Made by a program: the position numbers and the translations under genes | DNA from: Thermococcus barossii | Lineage (GTDB): Archaea; Methanobacteriota_B; Thermococci; Thermococcales; Thermococcaceae | Reading direction: 5' to 3' | NCBI RefSeq assembly: GCF_002214465.1 | Contig: NZ_CP015101.1 | Coordinates: forward strand, 1,123,013-1,187,012 | Length of the DNA: 64,000 bases | Shown here: piece by piece, positions 51,298-60,044 of the stretch | Numbering within the stretch: position 1 is the stretch's first letter | How the letters are laid out: each line of letters starts with the position of its first letter | Notes under the pieces: generated by a model | Told to the model about the DNA's origin: nothing | The model's input: only the letters and a program-made list of their open reading frames with translations | The model's database searches: none

Positions 51298-51786
51298 ATG
51301 AACGTCCGGAAGCTTGAGGTTCTCTTCACGCTCACGCTGATTATGATGATGTACGTCTACCCGCTGACGGTTGTGGGCCTCTGGCTCCTCATGGGGGAGC
51401 TCGCGGATTACAAGGAGCCGCTGAAAAGGTCGCTCGTTGCACTCGTCGCCTCGTTGCCCCTCTACGGGGCCAAGATAATGCTGGGCATCTCCGGCTGGAG
51501 CGAGGCTCTCGGCATAACCCCTATCGAGGCGAGCCAATGGGTGGTGAACGCAGTCCACGTGACTTTTCTTCTCCTGCAGTTTCTGAGCCTCTACTTCCTC
51601 TACCGCGCCCTCTCGCGGATGTCCGATGATACCGGGGCGGAGATGCTGAAGACCGGCGGGCTTATGCTCCTCGTTGCGATACCGCTCCACGTCATCACAG
51701 TAACGGCGTACTTCGTGGCTACGTGGATGGGCCTCCTCCTGATAATCTACGGGCTCGAACAGACGAAAGGAGCATTTGGGTATTAG
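51298..51786 (+). CDS. Hypothetical membrane protein, 162 aa
   Basis: Four predicted TM segments: LEVLFTLTLIMMMYVYPLTVVGLWLLMG (in part), SLVALVASLPLYGAKIML, VVNAVHVTFLLLQFLSLYFLY and GGLMLLVAIPLHVITVTAYFVATWMGLLLIIYG (in part). No catalytic motif. ATG 51298 follows AGGTGGTCCC; the stop of the 50-aa gene lies in the ribosome-binding site, so they are likely an operon. Confidence 0.72.
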   Translation: MNVRKLEVLFTLTLIMMMYVYPLTVVGLWLLMGELADYKEPLKRSLVALVASLPLYGAKIMLGISGWSEALGITPIEASQWVVNAVHVTFLLLQFLSLYFLYRALSRMSDDTGAEMLKTGGLMLLVAIPLHVITVTAYFVATWMGLLLIIYGLEQTKGAFGY

Positions 51787-51806
51787 ATGGAGGGAAGAAA
51801 AGGGAG

Positions 51807-51956
51807 TTACTCAAGCTTCTCAAGCTCGAAGACCCTCGCATCCTTCCGTTTCATCTCCCTTACCGCCATCCTCCTGGCCTCGTCGGCGCTGTCGGCGTGG
51901 AAGATTATGGTTTCGCCGTGGTTTTCCCCGCCATGCAGGGTGAGGGCCCATTTCAT
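51807..51956 (-). CDS. Small hypothetical protein, 49 aa
   Basis: MKWALTLHGGENHGETIIFH then ADSADEARRMAVREMKRKDA and RVFELEKLE: strand-helix-strand, soluble. ATG 51956 follows GGTGATACG. The TATA ACTTATAAGG at 51991-52000 is shared with the divergent JAMM gene. No family recognised. Confidence 0.55.
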   Translation of the reverse strand: MKWALTLHGGENHGETIIFHADSADEARRMAVREMKRKDARVFELEKLE

Positions 51957-51990
51957 CGTATCACCGGCAAAGACCTCTCGGCTCTCCAAA

Positions 51991-52000
51991 ACTTATAAGG
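51991..52000. promoter_or_regulatory. Shared TATA box between 49-aa gene and JAMM gene
   Basis: CTTATAAG is palindromic. It lies ~26 nt before the JAMM ATG at 52021 and ~39 nt before the divergent ATG at 51956 (which has a ribosome-binding site and so tolerates a leader). Inference from spacing. Confidence 0.5.
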
Positions 52001-52020
52001 TTAACGGGAAATTTATTGAC

Positions 52021-52419
52021 ATGATGATGGTTATCCGGGGTGAAGATTTAAAGCGGATTATCAAAGCGGCGGAAAATTCACGGATTGAGGTATGCGGCAT
52101 GCTCTTCGGCCGGGGAAGCGGGGAACGGATCGAGGTTGAAGAAGTCCGCTTCATCCCAAACAGGCTGAACTCGGCAGAGGGGTTTGAGATGGAACCGCTG
52201 GAGATGGTAAAGGCAATAGACGACGCCGAAGCGATGGGTTTGCAGGTTGTTGGAATCTTCCACTCCCATTTGAAGTGTCCGCCAAGACCGAGCGGCCGCG
52301 ATCTGAAGGGAATGAACCTCTGGCCGGTGGTCTGGCTGATAGTGGACGACATGGGGAACTACGGGGCTTATGTGCTGGAGGGAGACAAAATCCGGGAGGT
52401 GAAAGTTAAAATCGTCTAA
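52021..52419 (+). CDS. JAMM/MPN+ metalloprotease (desampylase-like)
   Basis: Zn-dependent isopeptidase that removes ubiquitin-like SAMPs from proteins in archaea. 132 aa; the JAMM motif is complete: EVCGMLFG (Glu), then HSHLKCPPRPSGRD (HxHx10D). Corresponds in size to the thermococcal JAMM1. Three consecutive ATGs (52021/52024/52027); leaderless start expected from the TATA at 51991-52000. Zn, SAMP and MobB/MoaD-like chemistry link it to the neighbourhood only loosely. Confidence 0.9.
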   Translation: MMMVIRGEDLKRIIKAAENSRIEVCGMLFGRGSGERIEVEEVRFIPNRLNSAEGFEMEPLEMVKAIDDAEAMGLQVVGIFHSHLKCPPRPSGRDLKGMNLWPVVWLIVDDMGNYGAYVLEGDKIREVKVKIV

Positions 52420-52420
52420 C

Positions 52421-53155
52421 TCAATCCTCCCTTATCACTATCTCTATCCTCCTGCCCTCGCGGTAGCCCTTCATGCTTGAGAGCATGCCCTTTATCGTCT
52501 TCTCCACCAGCTCCTGCACCCAGTCCTTCATCGGCAGAACCCGCCCGTCTATCTTAACCGTGACCTTCGGCTTTGAGCTGAGCACAACGCAGTCCTTCAG
52601 CGTCTTCTCACCGTTCACTATCATCCTCGCCATCTCCGCACAGCGGAAGCCGCAGAGGCCGCAGTCTATGTTGGGAAGCATGAAGGCGCGCTTTTCCATG
52701 AGGGCAGCAAGCCTTTCCGGCTCTTTAGTCGCGTCTATAACGGGCAATCCGTCTATCTCTTCAACACCGGTTGAAGCTATTACCCCGCTCACCGCTATGG
52801 CAAGGCCGTCGTTGAGCTCCCTCACATCATCCTCATTCCTCGCACATATCACCTTCGGAACGTGCTGTACTGACTTGAAGCCCTCCAGCAGGAGGAAGTC
52901 CGCGTTAACCATCGAGAACAGCGCGTTGATGTCTTTAGCCCTGAAGAGGAGCGCATCCGTGTCACTGGCACTTACCAGAACGGCATCGGCGACCCTTGAG
53001 AAGCGCCAGGTGTCGCTCCCTTCCCTGTCAAAGTCGGCGTGCATGCTCTTCGCTATTGCAACCCTGTAACCGCGCTCCTCGAGAACCCTCGCAACGGCCT
53101 CGACCGTTGTGGTTTTCCCGCTCTTCTTGAAGCCGACGAAAGCAACGGCCCTCAT
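52421..53155 (-). CDS. mobB: MobB-like GTPase with C-terminal Fe-S motif
   Basis: Molybdopterin guanine dinucleotide pathway protein, 244 aa. N-terminal P-loop GFKKSGKTTTVE and KSMHADFDREGSDTWRFSRVADAVL in pieces (MobB-typical DxxGxD-TWR); FLLLEGFK. The C-terminal ~80 residues contain NIDCGLCGFRC and, 15 residues later, KDC: a C-x2-C-x3-C-x15-C cluster typical of 4Fe-4S binding, absent from bacterial MobB. Ends 2 nt from the JAMM gene, convergent. Confidence 0.88.
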   Translation of the reverse strand: MRAVAFVGFKKSGKTTTVEAVARVLEERGYRVAIAKSMHADFDREGSDTWRFSRVADAVLVSASDTDALLFRAKDINALFSMVNADFLLLEGFKSVQHVPKVICARNEDDVRELNDGLAIAVSGVIASTGVEEIDGLPVIDATKEPERLAALMEKRAFMLPNIDCGLCGFRCAEMARMIVNGEKTLKDCVVLSSKPKVTVKIDGRVLPMKDWVQELVEKTIKGMLSSMKGYREGRRIEIVIRED

Positions 53156-53164
53156 CTCAACACC

Positions 53165-53380
53165 TCACAGCAACATTATCCAGTTGAGGTCGTCTATCTT
53201 AACGAGCAGTTCCTTCGCCCTGTTCCCGGCTATGTCCACGACGTCGCGGAGCAGTATGACCTCCTCATCGAAGTCTTCGAGAATCCCTGTGAAGGAGTGC
53301 TCGTTGCTAACCGCTATGGCAACCCTCTTCCCCTTCCATGTCTCAAGGGTCCTGTCGAGAAGGTACTGCTTCTCGCCCAT
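53165..53380 (-). CDS. Lsm/Sm-like protein, 71 aa
   Basis: RNA-binding Sm fold: GKRVAIAVSNEHSFTGILEDFDEEVILLRDV is Sm motif 1 (quoted in pieces) with the ELLVKIDDLNWIML end as motif 2. Short (71 aa) and lacking the usual Sm2 'RG' loop, so a divergent member. ATG follows GGAGGTGAGCGC. Co-directional with MobB; spacing 10 nt to the MobB ATG. Confidence 0.75.
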   Translation of the reverse strand: MGEKQYLLDRTLETWKGKRVAIAVSNEHSFTGILEDFDEEVILLRDVVDIAGNRAKELLVKIDDLNWIMLL

Positions 53381-53442
53381 GCGCTCACCTCCAGAAACCA
53401 AAAACCTATAAGGCTTTTAACCGTTTCCGGTTCGGTGATAGA

Positions 53443-54270
53443 ATGAGGTTCGTTACGAAGAGTGAATCGGTGAAGAAATCGTTTTTCGATGACCTGAAGA
53501 GGGAGGGCATTAAGTTCGAGCTTCATGAGAGACTCGGATACGAGGCGTTCGTCGGGTACCTGCTGGAGGGAACCCTGGAAGAGATAAGCGCACAGATAGA
53601 CGTTATCGAGGGGGCCGACAGGGAGGCCCTCAGAGAGGGATTCGTTTCCTTCAGGGAGAGCCTGAACCACATACTGGAGCACATCAAGGTCGGCGAGAGG
53701 TTCGAGGTTCTCCTGCAGGAGGGCCCGTGGGTCGCCGAGCTCCTCGACCAGCTCACGAGAAACGGGGCGATAGACTACGAGGACGGCGTGATAAGGCTGC
53801 GGGAGGGCGTTGACGTCACGAAGCTCCGCTTCGAGTTCAAGTTTCCCTTCAACCTCGTCCACACTCCGGAAAGCGCCGAGAGGATAGCGAAGCAGTTCGC
53901 CTTTGCCGACCTCACAATGGAGTATGAGTTCGAAATACTGGAGCTGGACATAGCCAAGATAAACACCCTCGGAAAGATTGCATCACGCTACTTCCCGGAG
54001 GACTACCTCCTCAAGGTCTACTTCGCGCTGATAGGCCGCTCTATCCTGGCGGGGGAAATACTCAAGTCCCTCGGCGGCGAAAAGGTTCCGGAGGAGGACC
54101 TGGTCAGGGGATTCGTTAGGGCCTCCCCCATTTCGATACCCACCGAGAAGGGAACCCTCGTCATCAACTACTCCCCAAAGGCCATTGAGGAGGTGCTTCG
54201 CTTCCTCAAGAGAGCCGGCTACATCGAGATAAAGGCCGGGAAGGTCAAGAAGCTCAGGGATTTGCATTGA
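53443..54270 (+). CDS. Conserved hypothetical protein, 275 aa
   Basis: No family recognised. Soluble, with an N-terminal region of mixed helices (SVKKSFFDDLKREGIKFELH) and a C-terminal winged-helix-like segment (AIEEVLRFLKRAGYIEIKAGKVKKL in part), so nucleic-acid contact is possible. ATG 53443 follows CGGTGATAGA. Divergent from the Lsm-like gene across ~60 nt. Confidence 0.72.
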   Translation: MRFVTKSESVKKSFFDDLKREGIKFELHERLGYEAFVGYLLEGTLEEISAQIDVIEGADREALREGFVSFRESLNHILEHIKVGERFEVLLQEGPWVAELLDQLTRNGAIDYEDGVIRLREGVDVTKLRFEFKFPFNLVHTPESAERIAKQFAFADLTMEYEFEILELDIAKINTLGKIASRYFPEDYLLKVYFALIGRSILAGEILKSLGGEKVPEEDLVRGFVRASPISIPTEKGTLVINYSPKAIEEVLRFLKRAGYIEIKAGKVKKLRDLH

Positions 54271-54287
54271 ATTGTCAACATGACAAT
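54271..54287. repeat. 17-nt perfect inverted repeat
   Basis: ATTGTCA-ACA-TGACAAT, immediately after the stop of the preceding gene and 157 nt before the NSS transporter ATG. Could be an operator, a terminator stem, or incidental; there is no U-tract. The 174-nt gap to 54444 is A+T-rich with a TATA candidate GATAAATACC at ~54400 for the transporter. Confidence 0.45.
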
Positions 54288-54444
54288 ATATCATCACCAT
54301 TTTTTATTGTTAATTGCTATTGTGCTAATTTACTGGCTCTTTTAAGCAAAATTGGCAATACATAGTAGATAAAAAATTAAAACAGTCCCTGACCAATATA
54401 GATAAATACCAACCTCAAAGACGCAATCTGCTGGAGGGGGTAAA

Positions 54445-55734
54445 ATGAACAGGTTTACTTTGGGATACTTAAGCCTAGTTGTTGCTGCGTTTATGATAGG
54501 CCTCGGCAACATATGGAAGTTCCCGGCCCTAGCTTTTCAGCACGGTCTCGGGGGAATAGTGGTCTATCTAATCTTCGTTGCAATGATGGTTCCCCTCATA
54601 GCTGTGGCACTCGAGAGCACGAAGCACAAAAGATACGAGCTCTTGGAGTATTACCTGAAGGAATATAAAAGGCCGGCGTTTGGATTCATGTTCTTTCTCT
54701 TCAACATACTCCTGCTGAGCTACTATTCCATAGTCGGTGGCTGGACCCTGAGTTCATTAGTAATCAAGGACGTTACCGGGAGTCTCTCTGGGAACGCAAT
54801 AACACTCGTGTTTGTTTTTGCCCTCCTGATATTAATCCTCATCAGGGGAAGAGAAAAGACCCTTGACGTCATGGTGATATCGGTTGGACTCTTTTTCCTC
54901 GCGCTCATAGTGGCTATCATTGGGATATACTCCAATGTCCCCGACAAAGGTGCCATCAGTCACTTCATAGGGCAAGCATTCACGTGGAAGGGCATAACCG
55001 AGGCCACCGTGAGGGACATGGCAATTCAGGCGGCTTATTCTCTCAGTCTGGGTATGGGTTTCTACCTAATACTTGGGGCATTCCTACCTGATGAGATATC
55101 CGGTGCAAAGCTTGCATCGATTGGAGCGGCACTGGATACCTTTGCCTCAATCCTTGCAACGTTCGTGATTGCTATGGTTCTTGCCGTTGATCCCAATATA
55201 CCGATACAGGGCACGGCACTATTGTTCCAAGGCCTCCCGAAAGTTATGGTTGACATACTCAAACTTCCCGCCCTATTTTATCTACTCAGTTTCGCGGTGT
55301 TCCTAGCTGCACTCTCAAGTATGATACCCATTGGGGAAACCATAGTGAGAATCTATGAGGAATTCATGAGGCTTCCACGCGACAAGGCAGTTCTTACGAT
55401 AATAGGCGTTACCGCTCTCCTGGGACTTACAAACATCTTGGGAATGAAGTTTGGAATCGACACGATAACCATACTGGACGGAGCCGTCTCGACATTTGTC
55501 CTCTTTGGAGGAATAATAGCCGCATGGGCGGCAATAGAACACAGGGAATATGTGCCAGAAGGACTCAAAAAAGTCGCTTACCCCGGTATCGTCGTGGTTG
55601 GAATACTTGGCCTGTACAGCCTTTACCACATGCTCACGGAGGGTCAGTATGTGTCATTTCTCCTGCTGATCGGTATAGTCGGACTGGCCCTCATACTAAA
55701 CGACAAGATCAAGAACTACCTTGAGTCCAGGTGA
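54445..55734 (+). CDS. Neurotransmitter:sodium symporter family transporter
   Basis: NSS/SNF family, 429 aa, ~11 predicted TM segments. N-terminal GYLSLVVAAFMIGLGNIWKFPALAFQHGLGG matches the TM1 'GNIWKFP' substrate/Na+ site (quoted in pieces); VGGWTLSS for TM3. Imports an amino acid or related compound with Na+. Shorter than eukaryotic members and like LeuT-type. ATG after GGAGGGGGTAAA. Confidence 0.93.
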   Translation: MNRFTLGYLSLVVAAFMIGLGNIWKFPALAFQHGLGGIVVYLIFVAMMVPLIAVALESTKHKRYELLEYYLKEYKRPAFGFMFFLFNILLLSYYSIVGGWTLSSLVIKDVTGSLSGNAITLVFVFALLILILIRGREKTLDVMVISVGLFFLALIVAIIGIYSNVPDKGAISHFIGQAFTWKGITEATVRDMAIQAAYSLSLGMGFYLILGAFLPDEISGAKLASIGAALDTFASILATFVIAMVLAVDPNIPIQGTALLFQGLPKVMVDILKLPALFYLLSFAVFLAALSSMIPIGETIVRIYEEFMRLPRDKAVLTIIGVTALLGLTNILGMKFGIDTITILDGAVSTFVLFGGIIAAWAAIEHREYVPEGLKKVAYPGIVVVGILGLYSLYHMLTEGQYVSFLLLIGIVGLALILNDKIKNYLESR

Positions 55735-56426
55735 ACGTACTCAACCTTTGCCCTTCCATTCTTTTCCAGCCATTCCAGCAGTTCCTTAGCGAACTCGAAC
55801 TTCTTCCTCTTGCTCTCCCATATTGGGGCATGTTCTCTGAGACCCGGTTTGCTCCACCTCCCAACGGTATCGCCGAAGTCGAAGCCGACGAGGATTATCT
55901 CCCTCGCGCCGAGCTCCTCGGCCAGAAAAGCGGCCCTGTCACCGTCGGTGAAGCCGCCGAAGTTGTAAACGATGTCGAGGGGCTCGGTCTGGGTCGTTCC
56001 AAGAACCCTTGAGAAGAGCGGAACGTAGGAGCTCAGCCTGTCCACGTTGTCGCCGTGGGCGTGAATCACCATGAACGCCCCCCTATCGTTGGCTATCCTC
56101 AGGTCCGGAATCCTGCCGTCGAGGTCAGTAACTATGATATCTGGGATCAAGCCGTTCTCTATGAGCGCGGAGGTGGCTCCGTCGGCCGCTATCAGCGTTC
56201 CATCCGAAAAATCAAACTTCCCAAGGGCCTTCTCCAGGCTGGGACCGCACCCAAAGACATAAACTCTTTTCTCAATGATGGTTGCCAGTTCGTCCCGCAG
56301 GATGTATTCGTCGCCCTCCAGCAGGAGCGCCCTCAGAAGCTCGGCCGCCTTCCTGTCATCTTCAACCGAGTACCCCATCTCCCGGACTACGCGCAGGTAG
56401 AAGGGCTTCCATTCTTCCCAGTCCAT
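55716..56426 (-). CDS. mptE: 6-hydroxymethylpterin diphosphokinase MptE-like
   Basis: DUF115/MptE enzyme producing 6-hydroxymethyl-dihydropterin diphosphate in archaeal pterin synthesis. 236 aa; FGCGPSLEKAL (Gly-rich), IAADGATSALIENGLIPDIIVTDLDG (in pieces) is the family signature; IHAHGDN, NFGGFTDGDRAA and GFDFGDTVGRW follow. TATA ATATAT at ~56447-56454 is ~25 nt from the ATG 56426, favouring a leaderless start there over ATG 56441. Overlaps the 3' end of the convergent NSS gene by 19 nt. Confidence 0.88.
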   Translation of the reverse strand: MDWEEWKPFYLRVVREMGYSVEDDRKAAELLRALLLEGDEYILRDELATIIEKRVYVFGCGPSLEKALGKFDFSDGTLIAADGATSALIENGLIPDIIVTDLDGRIPDLRIANDRGAFMVIHAHGDNVDRLSSYVPLFSRVLGTTQTEPLDIVYNFGGFTDGDRAAFLAEELGAREIILVGFDFGDTVGRWSKPGLREHAPIWESKRKKFEFAKELLEWLEKNGRAKVEYVHLDSR

Positions 56427-56555
56427 GGAAGGAACTCGCATGGAGCATATATCAACTTTGCCCCGGTACGGGGTTCTGACTTCGTCGGTTCGATAATGAA
56501 CACTACGAAAGGTTTAAATCCATAGATGCTCGTAAATATCCATCGGTGACACCTT

Positions 56556-58112
56556 ATGCGACGGCAGTATGCGACATTGGCCCTGGTGTTTTTGGTTGTT
56601 TTTTCTGTCGTTGCCAGCGGCTGCATAAGCGGCGGTGGAGGCGGCGAAGAAAAGCCAACGACGATAGTGATAGGAGTCACTGACAAGGTAACCGACCTCG
56701 ACCCGGCCAACGCCTACGACTTCTACACATGGGAGGTTCTCAACAACGTCATGGAGGGCTTGGTGAAGTACAAGCCGGGCACCCTGGAAATTGAACCTGC
56801 CCTGGCAGAGAGCTGGGAGGTCAACGAGGACTCGACAGTTTGGACCTTCCACCTAAGGAAGGACCTCAAATTCGCGGACGGAACCCCCCTCACGGCCAAG
56901 GACGTGGTCAGGAGCATCGAGAGAGTAATGACCATTCAGGGCGACCCCTCGTGGCTCGTTACCGACTTCGTGGACAAGGTGGAGGCCAAGGATGACTACA
57001 CGGTTGTCTTCTACCTCAAGCAGCCAACCGCATACTTCTTAGCGCTCCTGACGACCCCGCCGTACTTCCCGGTTCACCCGGACTACGCCCCCGACCAGAT
57101 ACAGAGCGACCAGACCGCCGGCGGTGCGGGCCCCTACAAGATAATCAAATGGGTTCGTGATGAGGAGCTCGTTCTTGAGGCCAACCCGAACTACTACGGA
57201 GAGAAGCCGAAGACCGAGAAGATAATCATCAAGTTCTACCGCGACGCCTCGACCATGCGCCTCGCCCTCCAGAACGGCGAGATAGACATCGCCTGGAGGA
57301 CCCTCAGGCCCAGTGATATAGACAGCCTGAAGAAGGACGAGAACTTCAACGTCATAGAGGTTCCGGGCGGATTCATCCGCTACATCTGCCTCAACACCAA
57401 GAACGACCCGACGAGCAACGTCAAGGTCAGGCAGGCGCTCGCGGCGGCCGTTGACAGGCCGGAAATAGCCCAGAAGGTATTCATGGGAACCGTCGAGCCA
57501 CTCTACAGCCTAATACCGAACGGAATGTGGAGCCACAAGGACGTCTTCAAGGAGAAGTACGGCGACGGCAACCTTGACCTTGCCAAGCAGCTCCTCAGCG
57601 AGGCAGGCTACTCCGAGAGCAACCCGCTGGAGATACAGCTCTGGTACACGCCGACCCATTACGGGGACACGGAGGCGGACCTTGCCCAGATGCTCAAGGA
57701 GCAGTGGGAAAAGACCGGAATGATAAAGGTCACCATAAAGAGCGCCGAATGGGGAACCTACACCGACTACGCCAGGAACGGCCAGATGCAGGTCTACCTG
57801 CTCGGCTGGTACCCGGACTACCTCGACCCCGACGACTACACCACCCCGTTCCTTAAGACCGGCGCCAACAAGTGGGCCGGAACCGGCTACTCCAACCCGA
57901 CGATGGACGACCTCCTGAGCCAGGCCCAGAGGCTCAGCGACCAGAACGAGAGGACGAAGCTCTACGAGCAGGTTCAGGATATACTGGCGCAGGACGTTCC
58001 CTACATACCGCTGATACAGGGCAAGCTCTTCGTGGTTACCCAGAAGAACGTCAAGGGAGTAACGATAGGCCCGGACATGATATTCCGCTACTCGACCCTC
58101 TACAAGGAGTGA
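56556..58112 (+). CDS. Peptide/oligosaccharide ABC transporter, substrate-binding lipoprotein
   Basis: Family 5 (DppA/OppA-type) solute-binding protein, 518 aa. Signal peptide with lipobox-like VVASGCISGGGG (Cys anchored to membrane; Gly linker). Mature part shows DLDPANAYDFYTWEVLNNV, FHLRKDLKFADGTPLTAKDVV, and YTDYARNGQMQVYLLGWYPDYLDPDDYTTPF (in pieces). In Thermococcales such systems take up peptides or beta-linked sugars. ATG after GGTGACACC, TATA TTTAAAT at ~56512. Heads a five-gene operon. Confidence 0.93.
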   Translation: MRRQYATLALVFLVVFSVVASGCISGGGGGEEKPTTIVIGVTDKVTDLDPANAYDFYTWEVLNNVMEGLVKYKPGTLEIEPALAESWEVNEDSTVWTFHLRKDLKFADGTPLTAKDVVRSIERVMTIQGDPSWLVTDFVDKVEAKDDYTVVFYLKQPTAYFLALLTTPPYFPVHPDYAPDQIQSDQTAGGAGPYKIIKWVRDEELVLEANPNYYGEKPKTEKIIIKFYRDASTMRLALQNGEIDIAWRTLRPSDIDSLKKDENFNVIEVPGGFIRYICLNTKNDPTSNVKVRQALAAAVDRPEIAQKVFMGTVEPLYSLIPNGMWSHKDVFKEKYGDGNLDLAKQLLSEAGYSESNPLEIQLWYTPTHYGDTEADLAQMLKEQWEKTGMIKVTIKSAEWGTYTDYARNGQMQVYLLGWYPDYLDPDDYTTPFLKTGANKWAGTGYSNPTMDDLLSQAQRLSDQNERTKLYEQVQDILAQDVPYIPLIQGKLFVVTQKNVKGVTIGPDMIFRYSTLYKE

Positions 58113-58137
58113 TTTCCTTCTTTCACTCCTTTTTGTC
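58113..58137 (+). terminator. Pyrimidine-rich tract between SBP and permease genes
   Basis: The 48-nt gap contains a C/T-rich run ending CCTTTTTGTCTT. Archaeal termination favours T-rich tracts, so partial termination here could raise binding-protein output over permease output. Not tested; the permease gene has no separate TATA visible. Confidence 0.3.
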
Positions 58138-58160
58138 TTAATTAACGAAGGGGTGATAAC

Positions 58161-59180
58161 GTGGCCAGGGGACTCGGTCAGTACATAATAATCAGGGCGC
58201 TCATGATAATTCCGACGATCCTCATTCTCTACACCCTCGTGTTCTTTTTCCTGAGAATCCTTCCCGGAAACCCGGTTATGGCCGTAGTTGGAACGAAGAA
58301 CATTCCCCCAGAGCAGCTGGAGCACCTCATGCACATGGCCGGGCTGGACAAGCCCCTGTACGTCCAGTACTTCGACTACCTCAAGGGTGTCCTCCACGGA
58401 GATTTTGGCGTAACCTTGGCGTTTCCGATGGGAAAGCCCGTGTGGGACTACATAGCCCAGCGCTTCCCGGCGACGCTGGAGCTCGCCCTCTGGGCCTTCA
58501 CCGTCAGCGTGCTCCTCGGCCTCCTGACCGGAGTGATAGGCGCCACAAGGAAAGGGACGAAGACGGACACGGCGATGAGGGTGTACAGCATAATCGCCTA
58601 CACGCTCTTCATACCCTGGTTCGGTATGATGCTCCAGTACCTCTTCGGCATCCACCTGCACTGGCTGCCCACTTCAGGCAGACTCGACCCGGGGGTTAAT
58701 CTGCACACGATAACGGGCCTCTACGTCCTGGACAGCATCCTTACAGCCAACTGGGACGCCCTCGTGAGCTCCGTTAGGCACCTCATCCTGCCGGCTCTCA
58801 CCCTGGGAATCGTCCTCAGCGGGGCTTACACGAGGCTGGTGAGGAACAACATGGTTGACGTCCTCAGCCAGGACTTCATAAGGGCCTACCACGCGAGGGG
58901 CGTTGCCGACAGGAAGGTGATGTGGTACGCCCTTAAGAACGCGTTCATACCGGTAGTTACCCTGATGGGACTCCAGTTCGCGATACTCCTGGGAGGAGCT
59001 GTTCTCACCGAGACGACCTTCAGCTGGCCGGGAATGGGAACTTTTCTGGTGGACAGGATAGACTACCGCGACTACAACGCCATCCAGGGTGCGGTGATAT
59101 TCTTCGCCTTCTTCGTCGGCATCATCAGCCTCATAGTGGACATAGTCTACGCGCTGCTCGACCCGAGGGTGAAGTACTGA
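58161..59180 (+). CDS. ABC transporter permease DppB-type
   Basis: 339 aa, ~6 TM segments, BPD_transp_1 fold. N-terminal cytosolic then YIIIRALMIIPTILILYTLVFFFLRILPGNP (in pieces), GLDKPLYVQYFDYLKGVLHGDFG, and EAA-like loop AYHARGVADRKVMWYALKNAFIPVV (in part). GTG start after AAGGGGTGATAAC. Translation followed within 10 nt by the second permease. Confidence 0.93.
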   Translation: MARGLGQYIIIRALMIIPTILILYTLVFFFLRILPGNPVMAVVGTKNIPPEQLEHLMHMAGLDKPLYVQYFDYLKGVLHGDFGVTLAFPMGKPVWDYIAQRFPATLELALWAFTVSVLLGLLTGVIGATRKGTKTDTAMRVYSIIAYTLFIPWFGMMLQYLFGIHLHWLPTSGRLDPGVNLHTITGLYVLDSILTANWDALVSSVRHLILPALTLGIVLSGAYTRLVRNNMVDVLSQDFIRAYHARGVADRKVMWYALKNAFIPVVTLMGLQFAILLGGAVLTETTFSWPGMGTFLVDRIDYRDYNAIQGAVIFFAFFVGIISLIVDIVYALLDPRVKY

Positions 59181-59190
59181 GGTGGTCAAG

Positions 59191-60039
59191 ATGGAAATAG
59201 CGGGAAAACTTACGGAGTTCGTCTTCGGGAAGAAGCCCGGCAGGGGCATGCTCATCTTCGGCATAATCATCGTCCTCATCGTCGTAATCATGGCGGTTTT
59301 TGCACCATGGATAGCCCCATACGACCCGACGCAGAGCAGCGACGACGTCTTCGCCCCACCGAGCCACGACCACCTCATGGGGACCAACAGGCTCGGCCAG
59401 GACATGTTCTCGAGGATAGTCTGGGGTTCAAGGGTCGTCCTCTACGTCGTCTTCATAGCGACTCTGCTCTCAATGGCGATAGGAATTCCTCTGGGACTTC
59501 TCTCCGGCTACCACGGTGGAAAAATCGACAGAACGCTGAGCGTGATAATGGACAGCATCTACGCCTTCCCTGCTTTGATCCTCGCGATGGTCATCGCTGT
59601 GGTTCTGGGCCCGAGTCCGATAAACACCGCCATAGCTATAAGCTTCGTCTACGTGCCGACCTACTTCAGGATGGTCCGCGGGCAGACCCTCAGCTTCACC
59701 GGCCAGCTCTTCGTTGAAGCGGCCCACGCGATAGGTGCGAGGGACAGGGAGGTCATGTTCAAGTACATCCTGCCCAACCTGGCGCCAACCATACTGGTGG
59801 TCTTCACCCTCAGTGTCGCCGATGCCATATTAACCGAGGCCGGCCTGAGCTTCCTGGGACTGTCGGTAACGCCGCCGACGCCCGACTGGGGGTACGACCT
59901 GCGCGTCGGCCAGCCCTTCCTCCTCGACGGTTACTGGTGGCTGGTCTTCTTCCCGGGAATAATGATAATGCTCCTGGCCATGGCCTTCGCGCTGATAGGA
60001 GAGGCCCTCAGCGAGAGGCTCTCCCTTGGAACGAGGTGA
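59191..60039 (+). CDS. ABC transporter permease DppC-type
   Basis: 282 aa, ~6 TM segments, paired with the DppB-type permease. Motifs IAPYDPTQSSDDVFAPPSHDHLMGTNRLGQDMFSR (in pieces; the DppC N-terminal signature) and AHAIGARDREVMFKYILPNLAP (EAA loop). ATG 59191 follows GAGGTGGTC, with an in-frame GTG at 59182. Confidence 0.93.
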   Translation: MEIAGKLTEFVFGKKPGRGMLIFGIIIVLIVVIMAVFAPWIAPYDPTQSSDDVFAPPSHDHLMGTNRLGQDMFSRIVWGSRVVLYVVFIATLLSMAIGIPLGLLSGYHGGKIDRTLSVIMDSIYAFPALILAMVIAVVLGPSPINTAIAISFVYVPTYFRMVRGQTLSFTGQLFVEAAHAIGARDREVMFKYILPNLAPTILVVFTLSVADAILTEAGLSFLGLSVTPPTPDWGYDLRVGQPFLLDGYWWLVFFPGIMIMLLAMAFALIGEALSERLSLGTR

Positions 60040-60044
60040 TGTGA

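Noticed and set aside
51787-52020. N-terminal extension of the JAMM protein
   Set aside because: Family length is ~130 aa, and the extension overlaps the opposite-strand 49-aa gene and the TATA box.
53405-53413. A fourth shared bidirectional TATA (Lsm and 275-aa gene)
   Set aside because: CCTATAAGG is not palindromic, and a separate TTTTAA at ~53416 lies 25 nt before the plus-strand ATG; two sites are more likely.
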